Below, one piece after another: positions 38,733 through 48,743 of a stretch of 64,000 bases of DNA. Under the pieces are notes generated by a model, which was not told where the DNA came from, did no database searches, and saw nothing but the letters and a program-made list of their open reading frames with translations. This DNA is from Caryophanales bacterium (GTDB taxonomy: Bacteria > Bacillota > Bacilli > Bacillales > Amphibacillaceae): the NCBI GenBank assembly GCA_026168805.1, contig JAPFDS010000033.1:53073-117072 (forward strand), given 5' to 3'. The first letter of the stretch is position 1. Each line of letters starts with the position of its first letter. Both the position numbers and the translations under genes were made by a program.

Positions 38733-40241
38733 ATGAAAAAAATTACAAATGTATTTTGGTTTTCAATTGCAATCGTATTAGTACTCGTTTTATTTGGAAC
38801 ATTCGCACCACAAGTGTTCGAAGACGTGACACAGCAACTACAAACATTAATCACAACCTATTTTAGTTGGTACTATTTAATTATTGTTGCTGCGATTGTT
38901 ATTTTTTGTGGATTTTTTATATTCCATCCAGTTGGAGCGATTCGATTAGGAAAGCCTGATGATCGTCCAGCATATTCAACTGCTACTTGGTTTGCAATGT
39001 TGTTTAGTGCTGGAATGGGGATCGGCCTTGTGTTTTGGGGTGCTGCTGAGCCATTATCCCATTACATAACACCTCCTACTGCAGGTAGTGAAACTGTCGA
39101 ATCGTATCAAGAAGCACTTAAATACTCATTTTTCCATTGGGGAATTCATGCATGGGCAATCTATGCAATCGTTGGATTTGCGTTAGCATACTTCCAATTT
39201 AGAAAAGATTCTCCAGGACTCATTTCATCTACGCTAAAACCAATATTTGGAGATAAAATGGATGGAATCTGGGGCAATATTATTGATGTTTTAGCAGTTA
39301 CAGCAACTGTAATTGGTGTTGCAACAACACTTGGATTCGGGGCAAAGCAAATTAATGGAGGACTTTCATATTTATTTGATATTCCCATTTCTTTTCCGGT
39401 TCAATTAGTCATTGTTGCCATTGTTACGGTTCTATTCATCATCTCCGCTTGGTCGGGATTGGGTAAAGGTATCAAGTATTTGAGTAATACGAACTTAGTG
39501 CTTGCCATTCTGATTTTTGTTGTGACATTTATTCTTGGACCAACCATCTTAATGCTAGACATATTTACAGATTCCTTTGGTCAATATCTCTCTGATATTA
39601 TTAAGATGAGCTTTAGAAGTTCGCCATTAGATGAAGGTGGACGCGGTTGGATTAATGATTGGACCGTCTTTTATTGGGCTTGGTGGATTGCTTGGTCCCC
39701 ATTTGTCGGTATTTTTATTGCTCGAATTTCAAAAGGTCGTACCATCCGACAATTTTTAGTCGGGGTCACCATCATTCCTGCGGTCATTGGCGCATTATGG
39801 TTTACAGTATTTGGTACGTCAGCGATTGAAGTTCAGAAAAAAGGCATACTTGATCTTGGAGGACTGGAAACAGAAGAAGTGCTCTTTGCGACATTTAGCC
39901 AATTTCCTTGGGCAACAATCTTATCAATTATTGCTTTAGCTTTAATTACGACGTTCTTTATTACATCTGCAGACTCTGCTACGTTTGTACTTGGGATGCA
40001 GACAACCAATGGTTCACTCACGCCACCGAACCAAGTTAAAATTACGTGGGGATTGGCGCAAGCAGCTGTTGCAGTTATATTACTGTACAGTGGTGGATTA
40101 GATGCCCTGCAAAATATACTTATTATTGCAGCACTGCCCTTCTCCCTCATCATTATTCTCATGATGGTTTCGCTATACCAGTCATTAATGGCCGAAAATA
40201 GGGAGATCCAACATAATACATCTCGGAGAAAGAGAAATTAA
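38733..40241 (+). CDS. opuD: BCCT-family betaine/choline transporter (OpuD-like)
   Basis: 502 residues, 12 predicted helices. The BCCT glycine-rich motif [14 protein letters not shown] (near 92) and the helix-8 signature [20 protein letters not shown], then [12 protein letters not shown] (near 315-345), are clear. It takes up glycine betaine or a related osmolyte with Na+, at high osmolarity. Substrate range (betaine, choline, ectoine) is uncertain, so the opuD symbol is by family. GAAAGGATTTCGTT precedes the ATG. Single gene with its own terminator. Confidence 0.9.
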   Translation: MKKITNVFWFSIAIVLVLVLFGTFAPQVFEDVTQQLQTLITTYFSWYYLIIVAAIVIFCGFFIFHPVGAIRLGKPDDRPAYSTATWFAMLFSAGMGIGLVFWGAAEPLSHYITPPTAGSETVESYQEALKYSFFHWGIHAWAIYAIVGFALAYFQFRKDSPGLISSTLKPIFGDKMDGIWGNIIDVLAVTATVIGVATTLGFGAKQINGGLSYLFDIPISFPVQLVIVAIVTVLFIISAWSGLGKGIKYLSNTNLVLAILIFVVTFILGPTILMLDIFTDSFGQYLSDIIKMSFRSSPLDEGGRGWINDWTVFYWAWWIAWSPFVGIFIARISKGRTIRQFLVGVTIIPAVIGALWFTVFGTSAIEVQKKGILDLGGLETEEVLFATFSQFPWATILSIIALALITTFFITSADSATFVLGMQTTNGSLTPPNQVKITWGLAQAAVAVILLYSGGLDALQNILIIAALPFSLIIILMMVSLYQSLMAENREIQHNTSRRKRN

Positions 40242-40245
40242 TCAT

Positions 40246-40279
40246 AAAAGCTACCATCACTTGTGATGGTAGCTTTTTT
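40246..40279 (+). terminator. Terminator after the BCCT gene
   Basis: AAAAGCTACCATCAC pairs with GTGATGGTAGCTTTT around a 2-base loop. Confidence 0.93.
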
Positions 40280-40302
40280 ATGAGTGTGTTGGAAGGTGAC
40301 TC

Positions 40303-40515
40303 GTGTTTAGTGCCGCCATTTCAGTGAAGCGACAGATTAGAGGTACTATGAGCTCGTTTAGTGCCTGTATTTTCACACTCCAGCTAAATCGAGGTATTAT
40401 AACTGATCTTAGTGCTTCTTTTCGGCGATTCTCACGTAAACGAAGCACTATAAACCATTTTAGTGCCTCAATGTTGCTACATTCGAATAAACCGAGCACT
40501 ATGGGACTCCCCTCA
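40303..40515. repeat. 51-bp tandem repeat array 3 (4 degenerate units)
   Basis: AGTGC recurs at 40309, 40360, 40411 and 40462, exactly 51 bases apart. An opposing GCACT (or its GTACT/GTATT variants) lies about 34 bases into each unit. Sequence differs from arrays 1 and 2, but period and dyad layout are the same. It lies between convergent genes. Confidence 0.8.
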
Positions 40516-40525
40516 GTGGAAAACA

Positions 40526-40557
40526 AAAAGGTGCGGCGATGAACGCTGCACCTTATT
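40526..40557 (-). terminator. Terminator after the methionine gamma-lyase gene
   Basis: AAGGTGCAGCG pairs imperfectly with CGCCGCACCTT, then TTT on the minus strand. Confidence 0.8.
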
Positions 40558-40569
40558 TTAAGAATTCAA

Positions 40570-41757
40570 CTATGAAATTTTATCCAATGCTTGCGCGATA
40601 TCTTCCCATACATCCTCCCACGCTTCTAATCCAACAGACAAACGAATGAGTTCATCGGTAATCCCCATTTTTGCCCGATCTTCCTCAGGTACGACAGCAT
40701 GTGTCATTGACACAGGATGTTGAATGAGTGTTTCTGCATCACCGAGACTGACCGCTAATTTAATGAACTTCAAATGGTTTAAAAATTGTTGTGCATCTTT
40801 TTTCGTTCCAGCAATTTCAAACGAAATCATCCCGCCTGCTTGATCCATTTGTTTTTTAAAAATAGAGTAGTCTGGATGGTCTTCATCATTTGGGAAGTAT
40901 ACATGTTTTACTAATGGATGATGCCGTAACTTTTCAAATACGTGTTGCGCATTATCACAATGACGATCCATCCTAATTGGTAATGTCTTTAAGCCACGTA
41001 ACAATAACCAGGCATCAAACGGACCAATAATTCCGCCGATATCTTTTTGAGTGGTTGAAGCGACTTCATCTAAAAATTCATGCGTACCAACAGCGAGGCC
41101 TGCTACGACGTCCCCATGTCCACCAATATACTTTGTTGCACTATGAACAACGACATCACACCCTAGCTCTAACGGGTGCTGTAAATAAGGTGAAGAGAAT
41201 GTATTATCAACGACAACTGGAATGTTTTTTTCTTTCGCAATGGCAGAGACCATCTCTAAATCAATGAGTTTCATCGTTGGATTGATGGGAGTTTCAATAT
41301 AGATACACGTTGTTTCAGGCTTAATGGCAGCACGAACTGCTTCTTCTGATTCCATCTCTGATAAATCGTGGGTAATATTGTACTTTTCTTCCATCATTTG
41401 CAGTAATCCGAATGTACACCCATATAATCCGACAGAGCATAAAATGTGGTCATTGGCTTTTGTAAGGGCGACAAGTACAGCCGAAATCGCAGCCATGCCT
41501 GAACCAAAAGCAAGCCCTCTTTCGCCATTTTCAAGTGCTGCAATTCGTTCCTCCAATGCTACTACGGTTGGGTTTTTAAGCCGAGAATACACATACCCGT
41601 CCTCTTCCCCTGCAAATCGTCGTTCCCCTTGTTCAGCACTATCAAACGTATACGTCGATGTTTGAAAAATCGGTGGTGTTAAACTCCCTAACATATCTTT
41701 TGAATCATATCCCTCATGAATAACAGATGTTTCAAAGCGCATTCGATCTTTTGCCAT
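40570..41757 (-). CDS. mgl: Methionine gamma-lyase (PLP, Cys/Met metabolism family)
   Basis: 395 residues of the Cys/Met PLP family. The PLP lysine lies in HSATKYIGGHGD (near 208). The motif GLYGCTFGLL (near 110) contains the Tyr and Cys found in methionine gamma-lyases rather than in cystathionine gamma-lyases, and GSLTPPIFQTSTYTFDSAEQ near 24 is also typical. It would split methionine to methanethiol, 2-oxobutyrate and ammonia. Cystathionine gamma-lyase is the alternative. GGAGG precedes the ATG. Single gene; no S-box is visible upstream. Confidence 0.8.
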   Translation of the reverse strand: MAKDRMRFETSVIHEGYDSKDMLGSLTPPIFQTSTYTFDSAEQGERRFAGEEDGYVYSRLKNPTVVALEERIAALENGERGLAFGSGMAAISAVLVALTKANDHILCSVGLYGCTFGLLQMMEEKYNITHDLSEMESEEAVRAAIKPETTCIYIETPINPTMKLIDLEMVSAIAKEKNIPVVVDNTFSSPYLQHPLELGCDVVVHSATKYIGGHGDVVAGLAVGTHEFLDEVASTTQKDIGGIIGPFDAWLLLRGLKTLPIRMDRHCDNAQHVFEKLRHHPLVKHVYFPNDEDHPDYSIFKKQMDQAGGMISFEIAGTKKDAQQFLNHLKFIKLAVSLGDAETLIQHPVSMTHAVVPEEDRAKMGITDELIRLSVGLEAWEDVWEDIAQALDKIS

Positions 41758-41954
41758 TTTTTAAACCTCCATTTTTTAAATCTTTCGTTAAAAACTATAC
41801 AATTTTTTCATATTTAGACTTCCTTGTTAACGCTTTCATACATCTCTATCATAAATGAATTTAGGCTTTAATGAAAGCATGTTGATTGTTTTTATGGCCA
41901 TATCCGATTATGATAGTTCTACTTTATCATTTGAAAAGAAATACGATTTGAGGG

Positions 41955-42854
41955 ATGTTTTTGGGAACAGACGAACGAAAAGTAGCAATTATTTACATCA
42001 TTTCTGCATATACAATTTGGGGATTGCTGCCGATTTACTGGAAATGGTTAGACGCAATTCCTTCTAGTGAAGTACTTGCACATCGCATGATTTGGGCATT
42101 TGTTTTCATGGTTTTATTCGTTTTAATTAGAGGGAAGTGGAAACCTTTCTTGCATACGTGCAAATCTGTGTGGGGCGATAAGAAAAAGCTACTCGGACTT
42201 ATTCTCGCATCCGTTTTTATCAGTGTTAATTGGTTTATATTTATATGGGCTGTGAATAACGACTTCGTTGTTGAAGCAAGCCTTGGCTATTATATCAATC
42301 CACTTATTAGTATTTTACTGGGGATCATTGTGTTAAAAGAAACATTCTCGCGTTCACAAGCTTTTTCTTTTATTTTAGCAGCTGTTGGAGTGCTGTTTTT
42401 AACCATAAGTATTGGTGTTTTCCCATGGATTTCTTTCTTATTAGCATTCTCTTTCGCAACATATGGACTTATTAAAAAGGTCATCAATGTGGATCCTATT
42501 TTCGGATTAACCATTGAAACGATTATCATCACTCCTGTCGCATTCATTTATCTAATGATGCAACCGACAAATGCGATCGCAACAGATGGAGTTTTTTCGC
42601 TACACGTCCTGTTATTAGCGGGGGCTGGAGTTGCAACTGCTGTTCCACTTTTGTTTTTCAACGCTGGAGCGCCAACTTTACCATTAGCAACACTTGGTTT
42701 CCTTCAGTACATTGCACCAACACTCATGCTTTTAATCGGTGTTTTATTGTATAAGGAACCTTTTACACTTGCTCATCTAATAGCATTTATTTTGATTTGG
42801 ACAGCTCTTGTCCTGTACATGCGAAAAGAGAAACCATCCAAACAACAAGCATAG
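41955..42854 (+). CDS. rarD: RarD-type EamA transporter
   Basis: 299 residues, ten predicted helices. RarD proteins (DMT superfamily, chloramphenicol-sensitive protein) share AYTIWGLLPIYWKWL (near 18), VLAHRMIWAF (near 39) and NWFIFIWAVNN (near 95), all present. Substrate unknown. The ATG at 41955 touches GAGGG, while a TTG two codons later has six-base spacing and may be the real start. Downstream is a DsrE gene on the other strand. Confidence 0.88.
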   Translation: MFLGTDERKVAIIYIISAYTIWGLLPIYWKWLDAIPSSEVLAHRMIWAFVFMVLFVLIRGKWKPFLHTCKSVWGDKKKLLGLILASVFISVNWFIFIWAVNNDFVVEASLGYYINPLISILLGIIVLKETFSRSQAFSFILAAVGVLFLTISIGVFPWISFLLAFSFATYGLIKKVINVDPIFGLTIETIIITPVAFIYLMMQPTNAIATDGVFSLHVLLLAGAGVATAVPLLFFNAGAPTLPLATLGFLQYIAPTLMLLIGVLLYKEPFTLAHLIAFILIWTALVLYMRKEKPSKQQA

Positions 42855-42892
42855 AAAAAGCTGTTTCTATCGATTGAAATATAGAAACAGCT
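42853..42892 (-). terminator. Terminator of the DsrE-family gene
   Basis: GCTGTTTCTAT pairs with ATAGAAACAGC, then TTTTT on the minus strand. Confidence 0.88.
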
Positions 42893-42903
42893 GCCTGCTT
42901 GTA

Positions 42904-43275
42904 TTAATTCAGTTGTAGGGATTTCTTAGAGTTCATGAGAGCGTCAATGACGTAATCCGCATTAATAACTTCGGCTTCATCAAATAAATCTGCTTCCGTT
43001 ACGCCATTATGCTCCATGCACGATGAGCATACTTTAATTTTCCCACCTTTTTCAAGATAGGATGCTAGCATTTTATCTGTCGGTTCAAATGGTTCCCCTA
43101 CATTTATTTTGCTCGCATACCCTTTTTCAGCTAGGTGAATACCGTCAGCTAATAGCAATATTTCTACCGTGTGCCCTTTATCTAACGCTTTATTGCCCAT
43201 TAAAAATGTAATCGTTACATTGCTCTCATCACTTTCGTGTGCTGTTAATGTGATTAACAAATCCGCATAACTCAT
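42904..43275 (-). CDS. DsrE/DsrF-like family protein
   Basis: 123 residues of the DsrE-like fold, small cytoplasmic sulfur-handling or structural proteins. Two cysteines lie in KVCSSCMEHNGV (near 84), a plausible persulfide site. The sequence matches the peroxiredoxin-family/DsrE-like small proteins of Bacilli; no partner Dsr/Tus proteins are nearby. TAAAGGAGAG precedes the ATG. Function not established. Confidence 0.8.
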   Translation of the reverse strand: MSYADLLITLTAHESDESNVTITFLMGNKALDKGHTVEILLLADGIHLAEKGYASKINVGEPFEPTDKMLASYLEKGGKIKVCSSCMEHNGVTEADLFDEAEVINADYVIDALMNSKKSLQLN

Positions 43276-43350
43276 GTACTATCTCTCCTTTAGATCATAG
43301 TATTACATATAGAACTACAGGATTCTCGATTACAAATCAAGGGAATGGGA

Positions 43351-44076
43351 TTATAGGTTCTTCTGTTTGGCCTGTTTGTTATAATGATGCGCGACCTGTT
43401 CATACGTTTTATATTCCCTTTTCCCCTCTTCTGTTAGACTGTATACTCCTCTGCTTTCCCGCGTGAACCATCCATAGTAATTGTTATATAAAATAGAATA
43501 GGTCTTTTCATTTGTACCAATTTCTTTTAATTGTTTAGCTGACATCGGGCCAAACTGTTCTAGGCAACACGCAATAAAAATACACATTTCTCGATATGCG
43601 GTCATTATTTCTGTTTGGTGACTACCACCAACATTCATATTTTTATGCCGTCCAGCAATTTCTGTTCGTAATTTATTTCTTGTCCGCTTACTTTGTTGCA
43701 TGCTTCTATCACGGTTAAAAGGTTTTGGAGAAAGGATTTCCGCAACATGCGGTGTCTCCTGATTAAGATTCACAGTGAGTAATCCTATTTCTAACCGTCT
43801 GAGGAGATGTCTCAAATCACTTTTCTTGCGCGACTTCAAGGATATCTTAGGCTCCGCAATAGCAATATATACATGGTCGGTAAGCCTTTGACGTTTGGTT
43901 GCTTGAATGATTACTTCTAGTTGTAAAACTTTTTTGAGCTCGATAATAATCATTCTATCATCTTTAACTGCGACAACATCGCAATCTTTAACTTCCCCAT
44001 GCACTTCAAACCCCTGTTCAGAAAAATATGTTTCAATTGGTTTATATAAATCTATTTCTTTTATATGGTGAAGCAT
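43351..44076 (-). CDS. DUF2161 family, PD-(D/E)XK-type putative nuclease
   Basis: 241 residues. The N-terminal half contains GEVKDCDVVAVKDDRMIIIE followed by LKK, which has the D...ExK spacing of a restriction-like nuclease core (residues 27-49). The C-terminal quarter (about 165-235) looks like a winged helix. The DUF2161 family is of unknown function; a DNA-repair role is only a suggestion. A GGCGGG site precedes the ATG. It is divergent from the S-box/metY unit. Confidence 0.8.
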   Translation of the reverse strand: MLHHIKEIDLYKPIETYFSEQGFEVHGEVKDCDVVAVKDDRMIIIELKKVLQLEVIIQATKRQRLTDHVYIAIAEPKISLKSRKKSDLRHLLRRLEIGLLTVNLNQETPHVAEILSPKPFNRDRSMQQSKRTRNKLRTEIAGRHKNMNVGGSHQTEIMTAYREMCIFIACCLEQFGPMSAKQLKEIGTNEKTYSILYNNYYGWFTRESRGVYSLTEEGKREYKTYEQVAHHYNKQAKQKNL

Positions 44077-44146
44077 ATATTCCCGCCTTTACATTTCAAT
44101 AATAACTTGTAATCATCCAAGTATTCTGTTTTTTATGAAAAAAGGG

Positions 44147-44176
44147 TTGACAAAAATTCATTCAGTCTTATATAAT
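44147..44176 (+). promoter_or_regulatory. Promoter of the SAM riboswitch-metY unit
   Basis: Perfect TTGACA (44147-44152), 18-base spacer, perfect TATAAT (44171-44176), 24 bases before the riboswitch. Confidence 0.88.
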
Positions 44177-44200
44177 ACTCCTTAAGTTCATATGAAGCAA

Positions 44201-44367
44201 CTCTTATCACGAGTGGTGGAGGGGATAGGCCCTATGAAGCCCAGCAACCTTTAAGTATATCTATACTTATTACGGTGCCAAATCCTACAGGTCAATGTTT
44301 GATCTGGAAGATAAGAGGAGGACACGCAAAATTTATTGCCCTCTTCTTAGGAAGGGGGCTTTTTATA
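44201..44367 (+). promoter_or_regulatory. SAM-I riboswitch (S-box) with terminator
   Basis: P1 is CTCTTATC pairing with GATAAGAG (44201-44318). Conserved core elements are GGTGGAGGGGATAGGCCCTA, GAAGCCCAGCAACC and GGTGCCAAATCCTACAG. The expression platform is the hairpin GCCCTCTTC/GGAAGGGGGC with a T run (44337-44367). SAM binding should terminate transcription before metY. Confidence 0.97.
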
Positions 44368-44457
44368 TAGCTCCTCTTTCTTGCTTATCCAGATGTACAA
44401 TCGAATGTCCGTATGTACGGACGACAGTTTTTCAACTTTATAAGGAGGAGATTTTTA

Positions 44458-46137
44458 ATGACAAATTTTTACACAGAAAACGCAGACACGATTTTACTTC
44501 ACGGAGGTCAGGAACCAGACCCAACGACAGGATCACGGGCCGTACCTATTTATCAAACAACTTCTTACGTGTTTAACGATACGGAACATGCGCAAAACTT
44601 ATTTGGATTAGCTGAGCCAGGGAACATTTATACACGGATTATGAACCCGACGACAGATGCTTTTGAACAGCGAATCGCCCAGTTGGAAGACGGAGTTGCT
44701 GCTGTTGCAGTATCTTCAGGAATGGCTGCCATTACGTTCGCCATCCTAAACCTTGCACGTGCTGGGGACGAAGTTATTGCGGATAGTAATTTATATGGTG
44801 GTACGTATAATTTATTTGCTCATACCCTTCCAACATATGGAATTGATGTGAAATTTGTTGACGGTACAGATATTGGCGCAATCGAAGCAGCAATTACTTC
44901 CAAAACAAAAGCTATTTTCGGTGAAACCATTACAAACCCTAGTTTGAATGTTTTCGATATTGAGAAGGTTGCTGATGTTGCACACAATCACGATATTCCA
45001 TTGATCATCGACAACACATTTGCCCCATACTTCTGTAAACCAATCCAGTGGGGAGCAGATATTGTCGTTCACTCAGCCACCAAATGGATTGGAGGACATG
45101 GGACAACGATTGGTGGAGTTGTCGTTGACGGTGGAAGATTTAACTTTGGAAATGGCAAGTTTCCAGGATTTACAGAGCCGGATGAAAGTTATGGTGGAAT
45201 TAAATTTGCTGAATTAGGTGCACCTGCTTTTGCACTAAAATTACGTGTCCAGTTATTACGTGATATCGGTGCTTCGCTCAGTCCACAAAGTGCATTTCTA
45301 TTTTTACAAGGACTTGAAACATTGCACGTACGCCTACAAAAGCATTATGAAAATGCTCAAAAGGTAGCTACTTATTTGCAAGCACATCCTGCCGTTGAAT
45401 GGGTGAATTATCCAGGTTTAGCCGAACACCCGACACATGCATTAGGGAAAAAATACTTTAATAACTCCTTTGGATCCGTGATTACATTTGGTATTCAAGG
45501 TGGGCGAGAAGCGGGACGAAAACTCATTGACAACATTTCACTTTGGTCACACGTAGCGAATGTGGGCGATGCAAAATCACTCATCATTCATCCAGCTTCT
45601 ACGACACACCAACAATTAAGTGCGGATGAATTAAAATCTACCGGTACATCCGAAGAACTTGTGCGCTTATCCATTGGACTAGAAGATGTCGATGATTTAT
45701 TGCAAGACTTAGATAAAACCATTGCTTTAGCAACAGATACGGAGCCGACGATCAAGGAAGCCCAAGAACAACAGTTACGCAAAATCTTCTCAACGCCATT
45801 TGACCGAAGTGGAGAAATTCGGAAAAAACATATTGCTCTGTTAGACGAAAACGAAGCATTGCTAGCGTACTTTACAAAATTAGGCTTTCAAGCAACGCGG
45901 ATTGAAAATTCAAGTGATCTTGTTACTATCGATGGTCCAGTAGATATTCTCATTACAGAAACAAGTGATGTTGACACAGAAACCATAGAACTCCTTGCAA
46001 ACAAGCAAGGGAAAGGAATTATCGTTGAACACGCAGACGCAACAGAAGACTTAATAGAAGATGCACGTGGTGCGAATCTACCTGTATTCAGCGAAGTGAA
46101 TACAAAACAATTTATTGAATCTATTCGCGGAAAATAA
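44458..46137 (+). CDS. metY: O-acetylhomoserine sulfhydrylase MetY with a C-terminal extension
   Basis: 559 residues. Residues 1-430 are a standard MetY: PLP lysine in SATKWIGGHG (near 209), IYTRIMNPTTDAFEQR near 55, SIGLEDVDDLLQDL at the family's usual end. It makes homocysteine or methionine from O-acetylhomoserine and sulfide or methanethiol. About 130 residues follow that ordinary MetY lacks (DRSGEIRKKHIALLDENEAL to IESIRGK), with an alternating beta/alpha pattern that could be a small Rossmann-like domain. The start at 44458 follows AAGGAGGAGATTTTT. Repressed by SAM through the riboswitch. Confidence 0.93.
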   Translation: MTNFYTENADTILLHGGQEPDPTTGSRAVPIYQTTSYVFNDTEHAQNLFGLAEPGNIYTRIMNPTTDAFEQRIAQLEDGVAAVAVSSGMAAITFAILNLARAGDEVIADSNLYGGTYNLFAHTLPTYGIDVKFVDGTDIGAIEAAITSKTKAIFGETITNPSLNVFDIEKVADVAHNHDIPLIIDNTFAPYFCKPIQWGADIVVHSATKWIGGHGTTIGGVVVDGGRFNFGNGKFPGFTEPDESYGGIKFAELGAPAFALKLRVQLLRDIGASLSPQSAFLFLQGLETLHVRLQKHYENAQKVATYLQAHPAVEWVNYPGLAEHPTHALGKKYFNNSFGSVITFGIQGGREAGRKLIDNISLWSHVANVGDAKSLIIHPASTTHQQLSADELKSTGTSEELVRLSIGLEDVDDLLQDLDKTIALATDTEPTIKEAQEQQLRKIFSTPFDRSGEIRKKHIALLDENEALLAYFTKLGFQATRIENSSDLVTIDGPVDILITETSDVDTETIELLANKQGKGIIVEHADATEDLIEDARGANLPVFSEVNTKQFIESIRGK

Positions 46138-46144
46138 ATTCATT

Positions 46145-46186
46145 GAAGAACCTTTCACGTATATTACAAAGTGGAAGGTTCTTTTC
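46145..46186 (+). terminator. Terminator after metY
   Basis: AAGAACCTTTCAC pairs with GTGGAAGGTTCTT, then TTC. Confidence 0.82.
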
Positions 46187-46330
46187 TATTTGTTGAAGTT
46201 CTTATGACAAAAGCCCGCTTTGCTGTTTACACGAAGGCAATTATGTGTAAAATGATAGCTAGACAAAAGGTTCGGAGTAAGTCTTATACAACCTTTTCCC
46301 CCATATAATGAACAACTAGGTGTGGTAATC

Positions 46331-47230
46331 ATGAAAAAGAAAAAAATTATTGGTATAAGCGCGATTGCACTTTTAATTATAAGTATAATCATTGTACTTT
46401 TCGTTAAGAATGACAAAGGACTAGAAAACCCTCTCCCTGAGGCATTTCAAGATGAATCTTTTCCTGATGAAGATGACATAGAAGAAACGGAAGATGATGA
46501 AAAAGCGGAAAAGGAAGATGAAGAAGAAAGTGAACCAGCTGCCGGAAGACTTTCAAAAAAAGTTCGCTCGGCCGTATCTAGAGTTTTTAATCAAAAAGTA
46601 AATATTGTTGCCATTGGCGATTCTCTTACGCAAGGTGTAGGGGATCAAACAGACCAAGGCGGTTACGTCGGTATTTTAGAACGAACAATGGATCATGAAG
46701 AGCATGATTTGTCCATTCAATTTAGCAATTATGGGAAACGTGGAAACCGTACGGATCAAATGCTTGAAAGGCTTGAAGATGAGGAGATTCAGGCTGATAT
46801 TCGCCAAGCAAATATTGTCTTAATCACGATTGGTGCAAATGACATTATGCAAGTGGTGAAAGAAAACATTACGAATATCACACTTGAATTATTTACTGAA
46901 GAACGGAATCATTTTGAAGAAAGGCTTCGTGAGATTATAGAAACTATTCACGATTTAAACGGCGATGCCGAAATTTATTTACTCGGGATCTATAACCCTT
47001 TTGAAAAATACTTTGAAGAAATTGAGGAACTAAATATTATTGTCAATGAGTGGAACCAAACAGGCATCACAATTACAGAAGAATTTGACCAAGCAACATT
47101 TATTCCGATTCAGGATATTTTTGATGAGGCGACTACAAATTTATTTTCTGATGATAATTTTCATCCTAACACAACAGGATACCATCGCATGGCCGAACGA
47201 GTATTCGAATATCTAACAAAAGAAAGGTGA
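46331..47230 (+). CDS. ypmR: SGNH/GDSL hydrolase (YpmR-like), membrane anchored
   Basis: 299 residues. A membrane anchor (about 5-25) leads to a long Glu/Asp-rich linker (35-75), then the SGNH hydrolase: block I AIGDSLTQGVG, block II NYGKRGNRT, block III GANDI, block V DDNFHPNTTGY. It is an extracellular lipase/esterase-like enzyme; substrate unknown. AGGTG lies before the ATG at 46331. The stop is six bases before the ypmS start, as in the B. subtilis ypmR-ypmS pair. Confidence 0.88.
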   Translation: MKKKKIIGISAIALLIISIIIVLFVKNDKGLENPLPEAFQDESFPDEDDIEETEDDEKAEKEDEEESEPAAGRLSKKVRSAVSRVFNQKVNIVAIGDSLTQGVGDQTDQGGYVGILERTMDHEEHDLSIQFSNYGKRGNRTDQMLERLEDEEIQADIRQANIVLITIGANDIMQVVKENITNITLELFTEERNHFEERLREIIETIHDLNGDAEIYLLGIYNPFEKYFEEIEELNIIVNEWNQTGITITEEFDQATFIPIQDIFDEATTNLFSDDNFHPNTTGYHRMAERVFEYLTKER

Positions 47231-47235
47231 TTTCC

Positions 47236-47862
47236 ATGCGAGAAAAAAATAAATGGAAACGTAATTTCATTATTTTAGGGGTAGTCAATCTAGCAATCAT
47301 TGCCATTTTGGCGTTGCTAATATTTTGGCCAACAGAACGCATTGAAATATCTTCTCAACCAAGTGACTTTTATGATGAAGACGCGAGTTCTGAGTTTGTC
47401 GTCACGACTACACGAAAAAATCTAAATGAACTCATTAACGCATACATTGATAAGTTTCTTGCAAATACAAATCACCAATACTCTATTTCTTTAGATGAGG
47501 ATGTTCATTTACAAGGAGAGTTACCAATTTTTTCCACAACTGTTCCCTTGTCGATTCATTTAGAACCTCTCGTCCAAGAAAATGGCGATATTATATTGAA
47601 GCAACGCTCGATCTCTGTCGGTTTGTTAGAACTTCCGAATAAAAAAATTATGGAGTACATTAAAAAATTCTTATCGATGCCTGATTGGGTCACGGTGAAT
47701 CCGGCAGATGAAGAGATCCATGTAGCTGTTTCTGAAATGGATATTAAAAGTAACTTCCGCGTCAGTGTAGAACATTTTGATTTAGAAGCGAACAATATTG
47801 CCCTGAAAATACTTGTGCCATACAAAACGCTAGGAATTGATTTATTAACAACACCCAATTAA
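47236..47862 (+). CDS. ypmS: YpmS-family (DUF2140) membrane-anchored protein
   Basis: 208 residues. One N-terminal membrane helix (about 10-32) precedes an extracytoplasmic domain of the DUF2140/YpmS family (LNELINAYIDKFLANTNHQY near 62). The function is unknown; it is nearly always paired with YpmR, which suggests the two act together at the cell surface. GAAAGGTGATTTCC precedes the ATG at 47236. The ypmR stop and this start are almost joined. Confidence 0.85.
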   Translation: MREKNKWKRNFIILGVVNLAIIAILALLIFWPTERIEISSQPSDFYDEDASSEFVVTTTRKNLNELINAYIDKFLANTNHQYSISLDEDVHLQGELPIFSTTVPLSIHLEPLVQENGDIILKQRSISVGLLELPNKKIMEYIKKFLSMPDWVTVNPADEEIHVAVSEMDIKSNFRVSVEHFDLEANNIALKILVPYKTLGIDLLTTPN

Positions 47863-47894
47863 AAACCACTTACTCGCGTAAGTGGTTTTTTATC
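47862..47894 (+). terminator. Bidirectional terminator after ypmS
   Basis: AAAACCACTTAC pairs with GTAAGTGGTTTT; also overlaps the end of the convergent gene at 47890. Confidence 0.9.
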
Positions 47895-48522
47895 TAATTA
47901 CTAACTGTTTCATTTTTTTAGAAATTGAAAAGATAATTGATTCTTCTCGCTCTAATGTTTCGACTTCTATAGATGCATCATTTAATTTCTCTTTATCGAT
48001 TGGTTGGTACTCACCTAAAATCCCTTCATACATCAACTCCATACCCTTTTGCTGACGAATATCTGTCGGTGTGACAAAGCAAAACGGCTGCTTCAATTCA
48101 AAGAGACCAGTATCTTCCATAATTGTTGCAATGAATTGCGAACAGAAATAAGCATTTTCTCGCTCTATTTCAACACGCAACAAATAGCCTATTAATCCTA
48201 AAAAATTATAGCGATAATCATCTTTTTTATCTTCAAACACTTTAATGTTATTTTGAATCGTTTTATACTGCTCTTCCGATACCGTTAATGTATAAATGGC
48301 GCAATTGGAATTACGGAGAAATTCACCATGAATTTCCTCGGTCACAAAGCCACCTATAAATGGGTTTCGAGGCCGCTTTCTCCCAAAACTATAAACTGTT
48401 GAAAGATCTTCATCAAAAGCGATCGAAACGTGATTTAATGATGCTCGTGTAAAAAAATTGATCAAACGAGATAAGTTTGTTCCAGTATCTGTAAAGAGAA
48501 AGTATAGCGTTCTCTTCCCCAC
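47890..48522 (-). CDS. Permuted papain-like (NlpC/P60, YiiX-type) protein
   Basis: 210 residues. The order His first (SLNHVSIAF, near 35) and Cys later (NAYFCSQFIATIM, near 125) matches the circularly permuted NlpC/P60 amidases (YiiX/YebB group), which cleave amide or ester bonds in lipids or cell-wall fragments. No signal peptide, so it is probably cytoplasmic or membrane-peripheral. The start is GTG at 48522 with GGGGGG seven bases upstream. Substrate unknown. Confidence 0.75.
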   Translation of the reverse strand: MGKRTLYFLFTDTGTNLSRLINFFTRASLNHVSIAFDEDLSTVYSFGRKRPRNPFIGGFVTEEIHGEFLRNSNCAIYTLTVSEEQYKTIQNNIKVFEDKKDDYRYNFLGLIGYLLRVEIERENAYFCSQFIATIMEDTGLFELKQPFCFVTPTDIRQQKGMELMYEGILGEYQPIDKEKLNDASIEVETLEREESIIFSISKKMKQLVIR

Positions 48523-48743
48523 ATTATTTCCCCCCAATAAAAGGCATTTCTTTATGAATCTATCTCATACTCTCATATAAGAAGTATTCTTTTATAAATT
48601 TTATGGATATTTTACTTTTAATATATGAATCTTGTAGCGGTTTTGTCTCACTTAGACAAATATTACAGAAAGAATGCAAAATATACAAGGGCTATTTTTC
48701 CTATTTATTAAAACCCTTGAAGTTCCATTGACTTCGTTTATCA

